A stretch of DNA of 64,000 nt from Gluconacetobacter sacchari. GTDB taxonomy: Bacteria > Pseudomonadota > Alphaproteobacteria > Acetobacterales > Acetobacteraceae. The stretch is taken from contig NZ_JABEQJ010000003.1 of NCBI RefSeq assembly GCF_014174255.1, positions 1-64,000 on the forward strand, written 5' to 3'. Below, one piece after another: positions 11,173 through 19,899 of this stretch. The position numbers and the translations under genes were made by a program. The notes beneath the pieces are model-generated. The model had not been told where the DNA came from. It did no database searches and was given only the letters and a program-made list of their open reading frames with translations. The stretch's first letter is position 1, and each line of letters opens with the position of its first letter.

Positions 11173-11384
11173 GGCGGGGAGAGGATTTCCGATTGATGCC
11201 GGGCGACGCCCTGCGGCGTGGGGCGGTAGCGGCCGTCGGCGCCCTGGCCGGCGAGGCCCATGCGCGCCAGCCGTTCCAGGCAGGGCTGGTCCTTCATGCC
11301 CGGCGGGCGGCCGGCAGGGCCGCTGAGCATCAGCCGGTGCAGCGCCGAGCGGCAGCAGGTTTCCAGATAGGGTTCGGTCCACAT
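11169..11384 (-). CDS. small hypothetical protein (71 aa) coupled to the S24-like regulator
   Basis: The 71-residue product begins MWTEPYLETCCRSALHRLM and ends in a segment like a winged-helix tail (LARMGLAGQGADGRYRPTPQGVARH), compatible with a small DNA-binding or partner protein. Its TGA overlaps the ATG of the downstream regulator by 4 bp, which supports its being a real coupled gene. I do not recognise the family. The tail 'GRYRPTPQGVARH' is like the end of MarR/ArsR-type winged helices, so it may modulate the same target. Confidence 0.55.
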   Translation of the reverse strand: MWTEPYLETCCRSALHRLMLSGPAGRPPGMKDQPCLERLARMGLAGQGADGRYRPTPQGVARHQSEILSPP

Positions 11385-11424
11385 GGGCGGAGGATCGGCG
11401 TTTCGCGCCCGGCTGGCAACCGCC

Positions 11425-12711
11425 TCACGCGCCTGATCGGCATCCGGTGCGTCGCAGCGGTGGCCACAGGGCCACGGCCGACGCGGCGGCGAGCGCCGCC
11501 ATGTAAAGCGCGGTGCCCGAGGCGCCGCCCGTCGCGTGATAGAGGCCGGCGGCGACCAGGGGAGAAATGCCGCCCGCGAGGACCGCGCCGAGTTCGTGGG
11601 CCATCGCGACGCCGCTGTAGCGGAGTTCGGGGGGGAAGAGACGGGCCAGGAGCGCCGGTTCCACCGCGATCATCGGGGCGTGGCACAAGGCCATGCCGCC
11701 GGTGAAGGCCAGGACGACCGACCACAGGGTGTCGTGGTCGAGCAGCATGAAGAATGGCTCGGCCAGGACGGCCAGCGCCACGGCGCCGCCGAGATAGACG
11801 CGTGGGGCCCCGATACGGTCGGCGAGCCAGCCGAAACACGGCATGGCGAGCCCGTCGGCCGCCATCCCCGCCATGCTGCCCATCAGCAGCCATGCGTCGG
11901 GAATATGCCGTGCGTGGCCGTAGAACAGGGCGAACACCGTCATCAGGTAGACGCCGCCATTCTCCGCCAGGCGCAGGGCCATGCCGCAGGCCAGAGGGAG
12001 GCCGCACCGGCGCAGGACCATGATGGCGGGAGGACGGGACGGCGTCGGCGCGGCCGGGCGGCCCGGGGGGATGCCGCGCAGCCAGACCCCCAGCGCGACG
12101 AACGGCACCGCCGCCAGGAAGGCCAGGCGCCAGCCATAGGCCAGGAACGCGTCGCCGGGCAGGCTGCGCGCCAGCAGCAGGGCGGCGGTTCCCAGGACCA
12201 TGCCTGCCGCCACGCCGGACTGGCTGAGGGCGAAGGCGACGCCACGTCCGGTCGCCGGTCCCGCACGGGCGGGCGTATCCCGCAGCGCGGTTTCGCCCTC
12301 GCCGACGATCAGGACCGCCCCTGCCCATTCCCCGCCCGCCGCGAAGCCCTGGACGAGGCGCAGGCCCAGCAGCAGGAGCGGCGCCATCATGCCGATCCGG
12401 GCGTGGGTCGGCAGCACGCCGATCAGCGCCGTCGCGATGCCGATCAGCAGCAGGGTCCAGCGAAGCGCCTCGCGATGGCCGCGCCGATCGCCCAGCGCGC
12501 CGAAGAAGAGCCCGCCGAGCGGCCGCACGACGAAGCCGGCGGCGAAGACCATCAGCGGCTCGGTCTGGACGAGCAGGCTGTCCTGCCCGTGCGCGAAGAA
12601 CAACTGCCCGAACACCAGCGGCGTGGCCGCCGTGTAGAGCGCGAAATCGTACCATTCGACGATATTGCCGATGATGGCGCTGGCCAGAACGCGTCGTTCG
12701 CTGCCGTGCAT
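11425..12711 (-). CDS. MFS transporter, metabolite:H+ symporter (MHS) type
   Basis: The 428-residue inner-membrane permease has twelve predicted helices. The N-terminus RVLASAIIGNIVEWYDFALYT is the hallmark of the MHS branch (ShiA, ProP, KgtP, PcaT-like). The loop 2-3 motif reads GALGDRRGHREAL. The family moves organic acids, aromatic acids or zwitterions with protons. It lies 57 bp after the SnoaL-like gene and on the same strand as the dioxygenase cluster. It is therefore the probable inner-membrane uptake route for that cluster's substrate. The exact substrate cannot be deduced. Confidence 0.88.
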   Translation of the reverse strand: MHGSERRVLASAIIGNIVEWYDFALYTAATPLVFGQLFFAHGQDSLLVQTEPLMVFAAGFVVRPLGGLFFGALGDRRGHREALRWTLLLIGIATALIGVLPTHARIGMMAPLLLLGLRLVQGFAAGGEWAGAVLIVGEGETALRDTPARAGPATGRGVAFALSQSGVAAGMVLGTAALLLARSLPGDAFLAYGWRLAFLAAVPFVALGVWLRGIPPGRPAAPTPSRPPAIMVLRRCGLPLACGMALRLAENGGVYLMTVFALFYGHARHIPDAWLLMGSMAGMAADGLAMPCFGWLADRIGAPRVYLGGAVALAVLAEPFFMLLDHDTLWSVVLAFTGGMALCHAPMIAVEPALLARLFPPELRYSGVAMAHELGAVLAGGISPLVAAGLYHATGGASGTALYMAALAAASAVALWPPLRRTGCRSGA

Positions 12712-12768
12712 GCGTCGCTCCGATTGCGTGTCTGTTTCGATACCATAATATTGATCGATCCGTCCCGG

Positions 12769-13341
12769 CTATGGCTGCATCAGGACCGAAGCCGTGGGGA
12801 TGGACTCCGCCCAGCCGGGGCGCAGCGGTGCGACGAACACGTTTTCGGTACGGGTCCGTGCGATCTTCCAGACGCCGTGCCGCCGGCGGAACAGGTTGTT
12901 CAGGCGGCTGGAGCGCAGCAGCGTCCGCCCGTCCGAGAAGATCCAGGGCTGGCAATGCACCCATTGCCCGTCGGCCTCGTCACCCCGGACATGGATCTGT
13001 TCCGAGGTGAGGTAATGGACGTTCAGCAGCAGGGCCGGGTCGCGCTTCCGGCCCCAGAACGAGTCGAAATGCGCGCGGATGTCGGCCTTGCCCACGCGGC
13101 GACCGAACTGATTGTCGTAATATGCGCCCACACCTTCCCAGATCGCGTCGTCGCAATACAGGTCCATGATCCGGTCGATGCGTGTCCTGTCGTCATCCAC
13201 CCCTGCCTCGGGGCAGGGTGTGTCGCACAGGAACATGTAGCGGGTCTGAAGGCGACGGATATCGGCTTCGGCGGACAGGTCGGCCACCCGGGCGGCCAGG
13301 GCGTCGAGACGATCGGCAAGGTCCATGTTCGGTTTTTCCAT
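12769..13341 (-). CDS. SnoaL-like / NTF2-fold protein of the dioxygenase cluster (IacI-like position)
   Basis: The 190-residue protein starts with a helical segment (ALAARVADLSAEADIRRLQTRYM). It is followed by the cone-shaped alpha+beta NTF2 core seen in SnoaL_4 proteins: DRIMDLYCDDAIWEGVGAYYDNQFGR is split over two short motifs, then a VHYLTSEQIHV strand and a FRRRHGVWKIARTRTENVFV tail. Such proteins are isomerases, hydratases or accessory subunits beside aromatic oxygenases. Its ATG is one base from the amidase stop, so it is co-transcribed. In the iac cluster of Pseudomonas putida 1290 a small protein of this class (IacI) follows an amidase-like protein (IacH), the same order as here. Confidence 0.75.
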   Translation of the reverse strand: MEKPNMDLADRLDALAARVADLSAEADIRRLQTRYMFLCDTPCPEAGVDDDRTRIDRIMDLYCDDAIWEGVGAYYDNQFGRRVGKADIRAHFDSFWGRKRDPALLLNVHYLTSEQIHVRGDEADGQWVHCQPWIFSDGRTLLRSSRLNNLFRRRHGVWKIARTRTENVFVAPLRPGWAESIPTASVLMQP

Positions 13342-13342
13342 G

Positions 13343-14590
13343 TCAGGGGTAATCGCCGTGGGGCGGGGTGCCGCGCGCCGGGAACAGCGCCTCGGCCCAG
13401 GCCGCGTGGCCTAGCAGCCGCTCGTCCCCGTCCCTTGGGCCCAGCAACTGGACGCCGACGGGCAGCCCGGACGGGCCGGCGAAGCCCGGCAGGGTGACGG
13501 TCGGCAGGCGCAGCAGGGTCCACAGCCGGCTGAAGCGGGGGCTGCCGGTGCCCGTGTCCGCCAGCGGGGCCTCGCCCGGTGCCGCCGGCGCCAGCAGCAC
13601 GTCGTAGCGGCCGAACAGATCGGCCGCGCGGGCGCGCAGGGCCCGCGCGGCGACCAGCGCCGCGCGATAGGTGTCGTCGCCGATGCGTTGCCCGCTTTCG
13701 ATCAACCCGGCGATCTGCGGGCTCAGCAGGGCGCGTCGGGCGCGATATTCCCAGGCCAGGGCCTGCGCGGCCTCGTAGCCCATGATCGTCGCGTGCAGGT
13801 CGCAGCCCGTGGCGAAGGGCGCCAGGTCGACCGGTTCGATCGCGGCATGGGCGGCCAGCAGGGCCGTGGCCCGGGACATGGCCCGACGGGTGCCGCCCTC
13901 GGCCTCGTTCCACCAGGGGGTGTGGCACAGGCCGATCCGGGCCGGGGCGCGCGGCGTGGTGGCTGGCGCGCCCGGCAGAGGCCCCTTCAGCACCGCGTCC
14001 GCCCGCGCGGCCGTCGCGACGTCGCGCGTCAGCGTGCCCAGCGTATCGAAGGAGGGCGCCAGCGCCTTCACGCCCGCCAGGGCATAACGCCCGTAGGATG
14101 GTTTGAACCCCACGATGCCGCAATAGGAGGCGGGGCGCGTCAGCGAAGCCGCGGTCTGCGACGCCAGGCCGATATCGGCCATGCCCGTCGCGACCGCGGC
14201 CGCCGAGCCGCTGGACGACCCGCCCGGCGTGCGCGCGGCGTCGAACGGATTGACGGTGGGGCCGGCGCGGAAGAAAGCGAATTCGGTCGTCACCGTCTTG
14301 CCCGCGCAGAGGGCCCCGCCCGCGCGCAGCAGGGCCACGCAGGCCGCGTCCGCCCCGGTGTGAAATCCGTCATAGATGGGCGATCCGTAGCCGGTCGGAT
14401 AATCCTCGGTGGCGATGATGTCCTTGACGCCGATGGCGAGGCCGGCCAGCGGCCCGGCGGGCGCGCATGCGGCCTCGCGCCGCAGCAGGGCGGGGTCGTG
14501 GGCGGAAAATGCGCGGATACGGGCTTCCCGGGCCGCGATGCGGGCCAGGACCCGTTCGGCGCAGCGCGGGGCGGCGGCCTTGGCGGTCAC
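13343..14590 (-). CDS. amidase-signature hydrolase with altered oxyanion motif (IacH-like)
   Basis: The 415-residue amidase-signature (GatA/FAAH) enzyme has K56 in IGVKDII, a cis-Ser within GGSSSGSA (125-129), and nucleophile S149 in TAASLTRPASYCG, completing the Ser-Ser-Lys triad. The usual GGS-I-R block around the nucleophile is changed to AAS-L-T-R. This is unusual and may alter the oxyanion hole or acyl acceptor. The GTG start overlaps the reductase stop by 4 bp. Its place between a Rieske reductase and a SnoaL-like protein parallels IacH of the indole-acetate cluster. Other family members hydrolyse indole-acetamide, nicotinamide and similar amides. A different amide is possible. Confidence 0.85.
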   Translation of the reverse strand: MTAKAAAPRCAERVLARIAAREARIRAFSAHDPALLRREAACAPAGPLAGLAIGVKDIIATEDYPTGYGSPIYDGFHTGADAACVALLRAGGALCAGKTVTTEFAFFRAGPTVNPFDAARTPGGSSSGSAAAVATGMADIGLASQTAASLTRPASYCGIVGFKPSYGRYALAGVKALAPSFDTLGTLTRDVATAARADAVLKGPLPGAPATTPRAPARIGLCHTPWWNEAEGGTRRAMSRATALLAAHAAIEPVDLAPFATGCDLHATIMGYEAAQALAWEYRARRALLSPQIAGLIESGQRIGDDTYRAALVAARALRARAADLFGRYDVLLAPAAPGEAPLADTGTGSPRFSRLWTLLRLPTVTLPGFAGPSGLPVGVQLLGPRDGDERLLGHAAWAEALFPARGTPPHGDYP

Positions 14591-15564
14591 AGGTCGATCA
14601 CCAGCAGGGGGGAACGGGCGCGCGAGCAGCAGAGGGCGATCTGGTCGGTGCGTTCGTCGTCGGTGAGGTACGAATCCCGGTGGTCGGCCTCACCCTCCAG
14701 CATCGTGACGACGCAGGTGCCGCAGATGCCCTGCTCGCAACTGACCGGAACGCGGAGTCCGGCCCGTGCCAGGGCCGCGGTGATCGGTTCGTCGCCGCCG
14801 ACGGCGACCCGCAGGCCGGCGCGCGCGGCTAGGACTTCGAAAGCCCCGCCGGCCGCGACCGGTCGGGCCGAGAACGCCTCGCGGTGGATGGCGTCGGGCG
14901 GCACGCCGGCGGCGCCTGCCGCGCGCGCGACATCCTCCATCAGGCCCGGCGGCCCGCAGACATAGACGGACAGCCCGGCCGTGCCCGCATGCGCCGCCGG
15001 CACGACGGACGGATCGAAACGTGGCGCATCCGCCTGGCTCCGGTCGTGGACCCGCACTCGCTCGGCGAAGGGCGTGCGCCGCAGCAGGGGCGCGAAGACC
15101 GGGTCGCGGGCGACATAATGCAGCACGAAGTCCCGCCCCTGGTCGTGCAGCGCATGGGCCATGGCGACCAGCGGGGTCACGCCGATGCCGCCGCCGACCA
15201 GCACCACCGGCCCGCTGCCGGGGCGCAGGGGGAAGAGGTTGCGGGGGGCGCCTGTCGCGAGTCGCGCGCCGGGGCGGACACGCGCATGCACGGCCCTGGA
15301 GCCGCCGCGCGAGTCCGGTTCCAGCAGGACAGCCAGGCGATAGCGATCCTGCCGCGCCGGATCGCCGCACAGCGAATACTGGCGCACCAGCCCGTCACCG
15401 AGGAAAAGATCGACATGCGCGCCGGCCTGCCACGCCGGCAGCAGGCCGGATTGCGGCCGCAGGTCGAACAGCACGACCTGGCCCAGGAGCGCGACCGTCT
15501 CGACGACGACGGTGATCCGGTCGGGCCGGGGCGCGGGGATGGTGTGCGACGGGATCGTGCTCAC
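14587..15564 (-). CDS. Rieske oxygenase reductase, phthalate-dioxygenase-reductase type (IacF/VanB-like)
   Basis: The 325-residue electron-transfer protein has the class IA order FMN/FAD-NAD-2Fe2S. It carries RQYS for flavin binding, VVLVGGGIGVTPLVAM for nucleotide binding, and a C-terminal plant-type ferredoxin with SCEQGICGTC plus a distant Cys in ALCCSRA. It passes electrons from NAD(P)H to the oxygenase. The GTG start at 15564 overlaps the beta-subunit stop by 4 bp. An open frame upstream carries no homology. PDR-type reductases usually serve oxygenases that have only alpha subunits. Here it is coupled to an alpha/beta pair, as in the iac system. Confidence 0.92.
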   Translation of the reverse strand: MSTIPSHTIPAPRPDRITVVVETVALLGQVVLFDLRPQSGLLPAWQAGAHVDLFLGDGLVRQYSLCGDPARQDRYRLAVLLEPDSRGGSRAVHARVRPGARLATGAPRNLFPLRPGSGPVVLVGGGIGVTPLVAMAHALHDQGRDFVLHYVARDPVFAPLLRRTPFAERVRVHDRSQADAPRFDPSVVPAAHAGTAGLSVYVCGPPGLMEDVARAAGAAGVPPDAIHREAFSARPVAAGGAFEVLAARAGLRVAVGGDEPITAALARAGLRVPVSCEQGICGTCVVTMLEGEADHRDSYLTDDERTDQIALCCSRARSPLLVIDL

Positions 15565-16034
15565 AGGATGTAGCTCACCGCCGTCAGGGCCTCGGTGGCG
15601 TCGAGCAGGCGGATGACCTTGCGATCGATCCTCAGCCCGTCGGAGGTCCGTGCCAGGCGATAGGTCAGGTTGGCGGCGTAGTCGCGCACGCGATGCTGCC
15701 GCAGTTCCTTCAGCAACTGGGCGCAGCGCACGGTGCAGGACGCCGCGCCGCATTCCAGCATCCGGGCGCGGCCGAGCAGCCTGATCGTGCGCGCGGGCGG
15801 CGCCGCCGAGATCGAGCGGCCGCCCAGCAGCCGCGCGACGCGCTTGCGGCGCATGGCGGCGTCGTCATACGCGTAGTTCAGCGTTGCCTCGAAATCCTCC
15901 TGGTCGGGGTCGATGGGAACGATGTATTTCGCCTCGGGCGTGTAGAGCGCGAGCCATTCGTGATAGGCGCCGTGATCGAGCAGGTCGGCTTCCAGCGTGA
16001 TCAGGGCCATGGCCTCGTCGAGCGCGATGGTCAT
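15561..16034 (-). CDS. aromatic-ring-hydroxylating dioxygenase beta subunit (IacD-like)
   Basis: The 157-residue protein is of the NTF2-like ring-hydroxylating beta family: an N-terminal helix (ITLEADLLDHGAYHEWLALYT), PEAKYIVPIDP, DDAAMRRKRVARLLGG, and a C-terminal SRKVIRLL-type strand (here DRKVIRLLDAT). The subunit is structural, forming alpha3beta3 oxygenases. The ATG at 16034 overlaps the alpha stop by 4 bp, so stoichiometric translation with alpha is expected. An alternative open frame to 16388 carries no extra homology. Confidence 0.9.
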   Translation of the reverse strand: MTIALDEAMALITLEADLLDHGAYHEWLALYTPEAKYIVPIDPDQEDFEATLNYAYDDAAMRRKRVARLLGGRSISAAPPARTIRLLGRARMLECGAASCTVRCAQLLKELRQHRVRDYAANLTYRLARTSDGLRIDRKVIRLLDATEALTAVSYIL

Positions 16035-17296
16035 GCCGCGTCTTCTCCGGTCAGGGTGGCCAGCCACTGGCGATAGGCCGCGCGCATGCCGGTCTCGGCG
16101 CTGACGTCGCCGCGTGGATGCCCGTCCGGGCCCTGTGTTTCGCCCCCCAGGCCGCGATTGAGCAGGACCGGGATGCCGCGCCCGGCATGGGAGCCGCGCT
16201 GCACGCGGTCCCATGCCTCGGAATCGTCGGGGGTGCCGAAGCCCATCGGGCCCTGGAAATGCTCGTGCAGGCGCAGGCGCATCTGGTTGGCGATGTCGGG
16301 GCCGCCATCCATGCCGATGGCGATATGGCGGATTTCGGTCTGCGTCACGTCGAGCGGGCGCAGGACGCGGAAGAACGCCATCGAGCAAGCCAGGTTGGGG
16401 AACAGGTTGAGGTTGAAGCCGGTCCCCCCCACGGCGCGTACGATCCGCCGCACCTGCCCGGGCGGGTGATCGTGCGACAGCGCCGCCGCCAGTTCGCGGA
16501 ACCGTTCGGGGATCGGTGCGTCGAGATCGGCCTCCAGATCGACCAGTTCGGGGATCATGACCATGACCGAATGGCCATGGCCCAGATCCTCGACGAACCC
16601 GTCGCCTTCGACGAAATTGAACGTATCCTGCGTTTCGTGGTCCACGGAATCCAGGAAGGATTTGTGGACGATCGGGAAATGATAGGCGTCGGTCGTGTTT
16701 TCGAGCTGGATCTTCCAGTTGCCGGGGAAGGTGAATTTATGCTCGCCCATCGTCTTGACCGGCCAGCCGGCGCCCTGTTTCATGAACAGGTCGATCCACG
16801 GTTTCGCCGCGCCCAGCCAGTTGTCCAGGTCGGGAATGGCGTGATCGAAGGTGGCGAAGATCAGGCCCTGATAGTCCGCGACCCGCAGGTTGACCAGCGG
16901 CAGGGATGCCTTGTCGAGCTGTCCGTCATAGCCGTCCACGTGCGGCACGCCGCGGAGGGCACCGTCCAGACCGTAGGCCCATCCATGATAGGGGCATACG
17001 AAACTGGCCGTACTGCCCTTTGCTTTCTCGCACACCGTCGCGGCGCGGTGGCGGCAGCGGTTGAGCATCACATGCACCGTGCCCTTGCGGTCGCGGGACA
17101 CGATGACCGGATGCGCGCCGACGAACGTGGTGATGAAATCGCCGGGTTCGGGAATGTCGCTGTCATGCGCCACCCAGATCCAGTGATGCATGAAGATGCG
17201 GTCCATCTCCAGGGCGAACAGCGCCGGGTCGCTGTAGATCGAACCGTCGGCACGATCCGGCGCCAGGACCGTTCGGGGATCGGGCGGGTTGGTCAT
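16031..17296 (-). CDS. aromatic-ring-hydroxylating dioxygenase alpha subunit, Rieske type (IacC-like)
   Basis: The 421-residue catalytic subunit has a Rieske [2Fe-2S] site C81-R-H83, 17 residues, then C101-P-Y-H104. The mononuclear iron site has bridging D203 and ligands H206 and H211 in DAYHFPIVH. A C-terminal TPDDSEAW segment supplies the acidic ligand. The start at 17296 is chosen because GGAG lies 7 bases upstream; an ATG at 17308 would add four residues. It is the first gene of a string of overlapping genes (alpha, beta, reductase, amidase). It would add O2 to an aromatic or indolic acid. The gene set fits IacC, which acts on oxidised indole-acetate. The true substrate is not proven. Confidence 0.93.
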   Translation of the reverse strand: MTNPPDPRTVLAPDRADGSIYSDPALFALEMDRIFMHHWIWVAHDSDIPEPGDFITTFVGAHPVIVSRDRKGTVHVMLNRCRHRAATVCEKAKGSTASFVCPYHGWAYGLDGALRGVPHVDGYDGQLDKASLPLVNLRVADYQGLIFATFDHAIPDLDNWLGAAKPWIDLFMKQGAGWPVKTMGEHKFTFPGNWKIQLENTTDAYHFPIVHKSFLDSVDHETQDTFNFVEGDGFVEDLGHGHSVMVMIPELVDLEADLDAPIPERFRELAAALSHDHPPGQVRRIVRAVGGTGFNLNLFPNLACSMAFFRVLRPLDVTQTEIRHIAIGMDGGPDIANQMRLRLHEHFQGPMGFGTPDDSEAWDRVQRGSHAGRGIPVLLNRGLGGETQGPDGHPRGDVSAETGMRAAYRQWLATLTGEDAA

Positions 17297-17344
17297 GATG
17301 TGCTCCATTCGAAGGAAAATCGGGATTCGGTCCTGGCCAGGTAC

Positions 17345-19702
17345 CTAGAAATCGTGGCTCAGTTCGAATCCGGTCATCATCGGCGACGCCACGATGTTGT
17401 GTATGAAGGCGCCGCTGGGCTGCACGAAGAAGGCATTGAACTTGGAGAGGATGATGTAACGGTCGAGCGCGTTGTTGATGTAGAACGATGCCCGCCATCT
17501 CGGCCGCTTGTAGGTGATGCGCAGGTCCAGCCGGTTCCATGCGGGAATATCCAGGATCGGGTCGCTGGAGGTCGCGTTCGAACCGACATAGCTGCTGTCG
17601 ACCCAGCGGAAATTGGCCTGGAACGCCAGGCTTTGTTCCGGCGCCAGCGGCACGGTGTAGGAACCCATCACGTCCGCCGTCCAGTCCGGCGTGCTGGGCA
17701 GGCGGTCGCCGGTGCGCACCACCGGGGTCAGGCCCGCGCCGGGATAGATGACGTAGTTGAGGAAGCGGCTCGCGGTGTAGGAGATGCTGCCGCTGATATT
17801 CAGCCGCTGCGTCACCTGCGCGTCCAGCCCGCCCTCGAAGCCCGTCACGCGGCTTGCCGCCGCGTTGGTGATCGCGTGCGAAGTGATGCCGTCTCGAATC
17901 ACCGTCGACTGGACCTGCTGGTTCTTCATTTCGATATCGTATCCGGCGACCGTCAGGTTGACGCGGTGCGCGATCCGGAACTTGCCGCCGAGTTCGTAGT
18001 TGGTGGCTTTCTCGGGCGCGACCGGGGTGACGTCGCTGGGCAGGAACGGTGCCTTCTGGTAGCTGCCGGACTTGAAGCCCTGGGCGTAGCTGAAATAGAT
18101 CGAGCCCAGATCGGGAAAGTCGTAGCGGAGCGAGGCCGACGGCGAGGCATTGTACCAGCCGTGCGAATTCTGCACCGGGCTGTTGAAGCTCTGCCAGCCG
18201 TTCTGCAAGCTGCTTCGGGGGGCGGTCAACACGCCGTTTACGGGCATGACGTAGCGCTCCAGCCCCGAGGCATCGACATGTTCCCATGTATAGCGCACGC
18301 CGGCATCGAGATGCAGGCGCTGCGTGATGGCGTAGCCCGCATGGACGAATCCGGCGATGCCGGTGCGGCGCAGGGCGACGATCTGCGAGTTCCAGAACCC
18401 GCTATAGAGTGACGGTGCGCCGCCATCGGGATCGTTGAGGTCTGCCAGGCTGTAGAAGCGGTTGCTGTATTCCCGGTCCTTGTAGGCCGAAATGCCGCCG
18501 CCCCAGGTCAGCCGGCGGGTGGGCAGGGAATCCAGCCGCAGGGTCTGGACCTTCGATTGCTGTTCCTCGTAGAGAACCTGGAGGTTGTTCTTGTATGCGG
18601 CGTTGCCGACGAAATCGATGGGCGCGTCGGAATAGGCTTCGCGCCACGAGGTGACCGAGGTGAGCGTGCCGAAGGGCAGGTGCCATTTCGCATTGATGCC
18701 AACGCCGTAATCGGCGCTGTCCGCCTGATAGGCCAGGTCGCCCAGGATGTCGTAGCAATGGCAGCTTGTCAGCGGGCCGCCGGCACTCTGGTTGCCGTTG
18801 TCGCGATGATAGTCGCCGATCAGGCGGATTTCGATCCTGTCTGTCGGAACGAAGCGGAATTCGGAACGGAAACCTGCATTCTGTTCGATTCCGGTATATT
18901 TTCCAAGGCGGATATGGCTGCCATAGAGGGCAACCAGATCCTGGCCCGGGAAATAGGGGTTCTGATACCGGGGGGATGAACCGGTATTTTTGAAATACCC
19001 GTCCGACCGTGTGTAGTAGGCCAGGAGCGAGCCGTATACCCCGCGCGCGATCCGACCGCTGACCATGGCCTGGACCTTGGCCGTGTTGTAGCTGCCATAG
19101 CCGACTTCCATCCGGCTGATGGTGCGATCGCCCGGCGCGCGGGTGGTGATGCTGACGGCGCCGGCCTCGGAATTGCGGCTGAACAGGACGTTTTCCGGAC
19201 CCTTGTAGATATCCACCCGCGCCGGATCGAGGAAACCCATGTCGAAGCTGATCGCCGGCATGTAGATTTCGTCGACATAGGTGCCGGTGCCGGGTTCGAG
19301 CTGGGCGTTGTTGCCGACACCACGGATGACGAGCTGCTGCGATTCACCCGTGGGAGACAGCGAGCTTGTCGCCAGTGAGATGCCGGGGGTGATGCCCAGC
19401 AGGTCCTTCGTGTCCCGAATCCCCATTTCCTGCAATTGTTCGGAGGAATAGGACGACACCGATTGCGGCAGGTGGCGGATCCGGGCCGTCTGCCCGCTGG
19501 CGGTGACCGCGATCACCTCGCCTTGCGGCGGAGGCGGCGCCGCTCTCGACCTGCGCCCCTTGGCGACCGCTTTGGCGGGGGGAGGGGGATCCTGCGCCTC
19601 GGCGATGGAGGCATGGCCGACGAGCATGGCGGACGTGGCGATCACGGCCGCCATGGACCATTGTTGTCGCGGGTTTACAGCACGGCGGGGGCGCGCGGAC
19701 AT
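17345..19702 (-). CDS. TonB-dependent receptor linked to the dioxygenase cluster
   Basis: The 785-residue outer membrane receptor starts with a basic n-region and hydrophobic core ending ASIAEAQ. A Pro-rich linker, a TonB-box-like GEVIAVTASG, a plug domain with LVIRGVG and VDIYKGPEN, and a 22-strand barrel ending in an aromatic-terminated strand (FELSHDF) follow. The start at 19702 has AAGGA eight bases upstream; 19729 is a possible longer start. It sits 48 bp upstream of the oxygenase alpha gene on the same strand, so it is probably the outer-membrane importer of the cluster's substrate. TonB receptors for aromatic compounds are known mainly in sphingomonads. In the canonical iac cluster none is present. 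Confidence 0.92.
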   Translation of the reverse strand: MSARPRRAVNPRQQWSMAAVIATSAMLVGHASIAEAQDPPPPAKAVAKGRRSRAAPPPPQGEVIAVTASGQTARIRHLPQSVSSYSSEQLQEMGIRDTKDLLGITPGISLATSSLSPTGESQQLVIRGVGNNAQLEPGTGTYVDEIYMPAISFDMGFLDPARVDIYKGPENVLFSRNSEAGAVSITTRAPGDRTISRMEVGYGSYNTAKVQAMVSGRIARGVYGSLLAYYTRSDGYFKNTGSSPRYQNPYFPGQDLVALYGSHIRLGKYTGIEQNAGFRSEFRFVPTDRIEIRLIGDYHRDNGNQSAGGPLTSCHCYDILGDLAYQADSADYGVGINAKWHLPFGTLTSVTSWREAYSDAPIDFVGNAAYKNNLQVLYEEQQSKVQTLRLDSLPTRRLTWGGGISAYKDREYSNRFYSLADLNDPDGGAPSLYSGFWNSQIVALRRTGIAGFVHAGYAITQRLHLDAGVRYTWEHVDASGLERYVMPVNGVLTAPRSSLQNGWQSFNSPVQNSHGWYNASPSASLRYDFPDLGSIYFSYAQGFKSGSYQKAPFLPSDVTPVAPEKATNYELGGKFRIAHRVNLTVAGYDIEMKNQQVQSTVIRDGITSHAITNAAASRVTGFEGGLDAQVTQRLNISGSISYTASRFLNYVIYPGAGLTPVVRTGDRLPSTPDWTADVMGSYTVPLAPEQSLAFQANFRWVDSSYVGSNATSSDPILDIPAWNRLDLRITYKRPRWRASFYINNALDRYIILSKFNAFFVQPSGAFIHNIVASPMMTGFELSHDF

Positions 19703-19761
19703 TGTAAATCCTTTTGGCGTTGGGGGCAAAGTCGGTTCGATGATTTATCGAACCATGTTTC

Positions 19762-19773
19762 GTATCCGGATAC
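19762..19773. promoter_or_regulatory. 12-bp perfect palindrome GTATCCGGATAC, candidate MarR operator
   Basis: GTATCC followed directly by GGATAC lies 60 bp upstream of the TonB-receptor start in an AT-rich intergenic stretch between that gene and the MarR gene. MarR dimers bind short palindromes of this size next to the genes they repress. The assignment is inferred from position only. Confidence 0.4.
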
Positions 19774-19899
19774 ATCACTTTTCATATTAATTTTAGTTAA
19801 TTTGTGCGTGCGCGTTCAGCCGCCCGGAAAGTGATCCCGGTCGGTTGTGTTGTGGAATGCGCTGCCGCCGATGCCGGCCGGTTGGCCGGTGGTGCGGGA

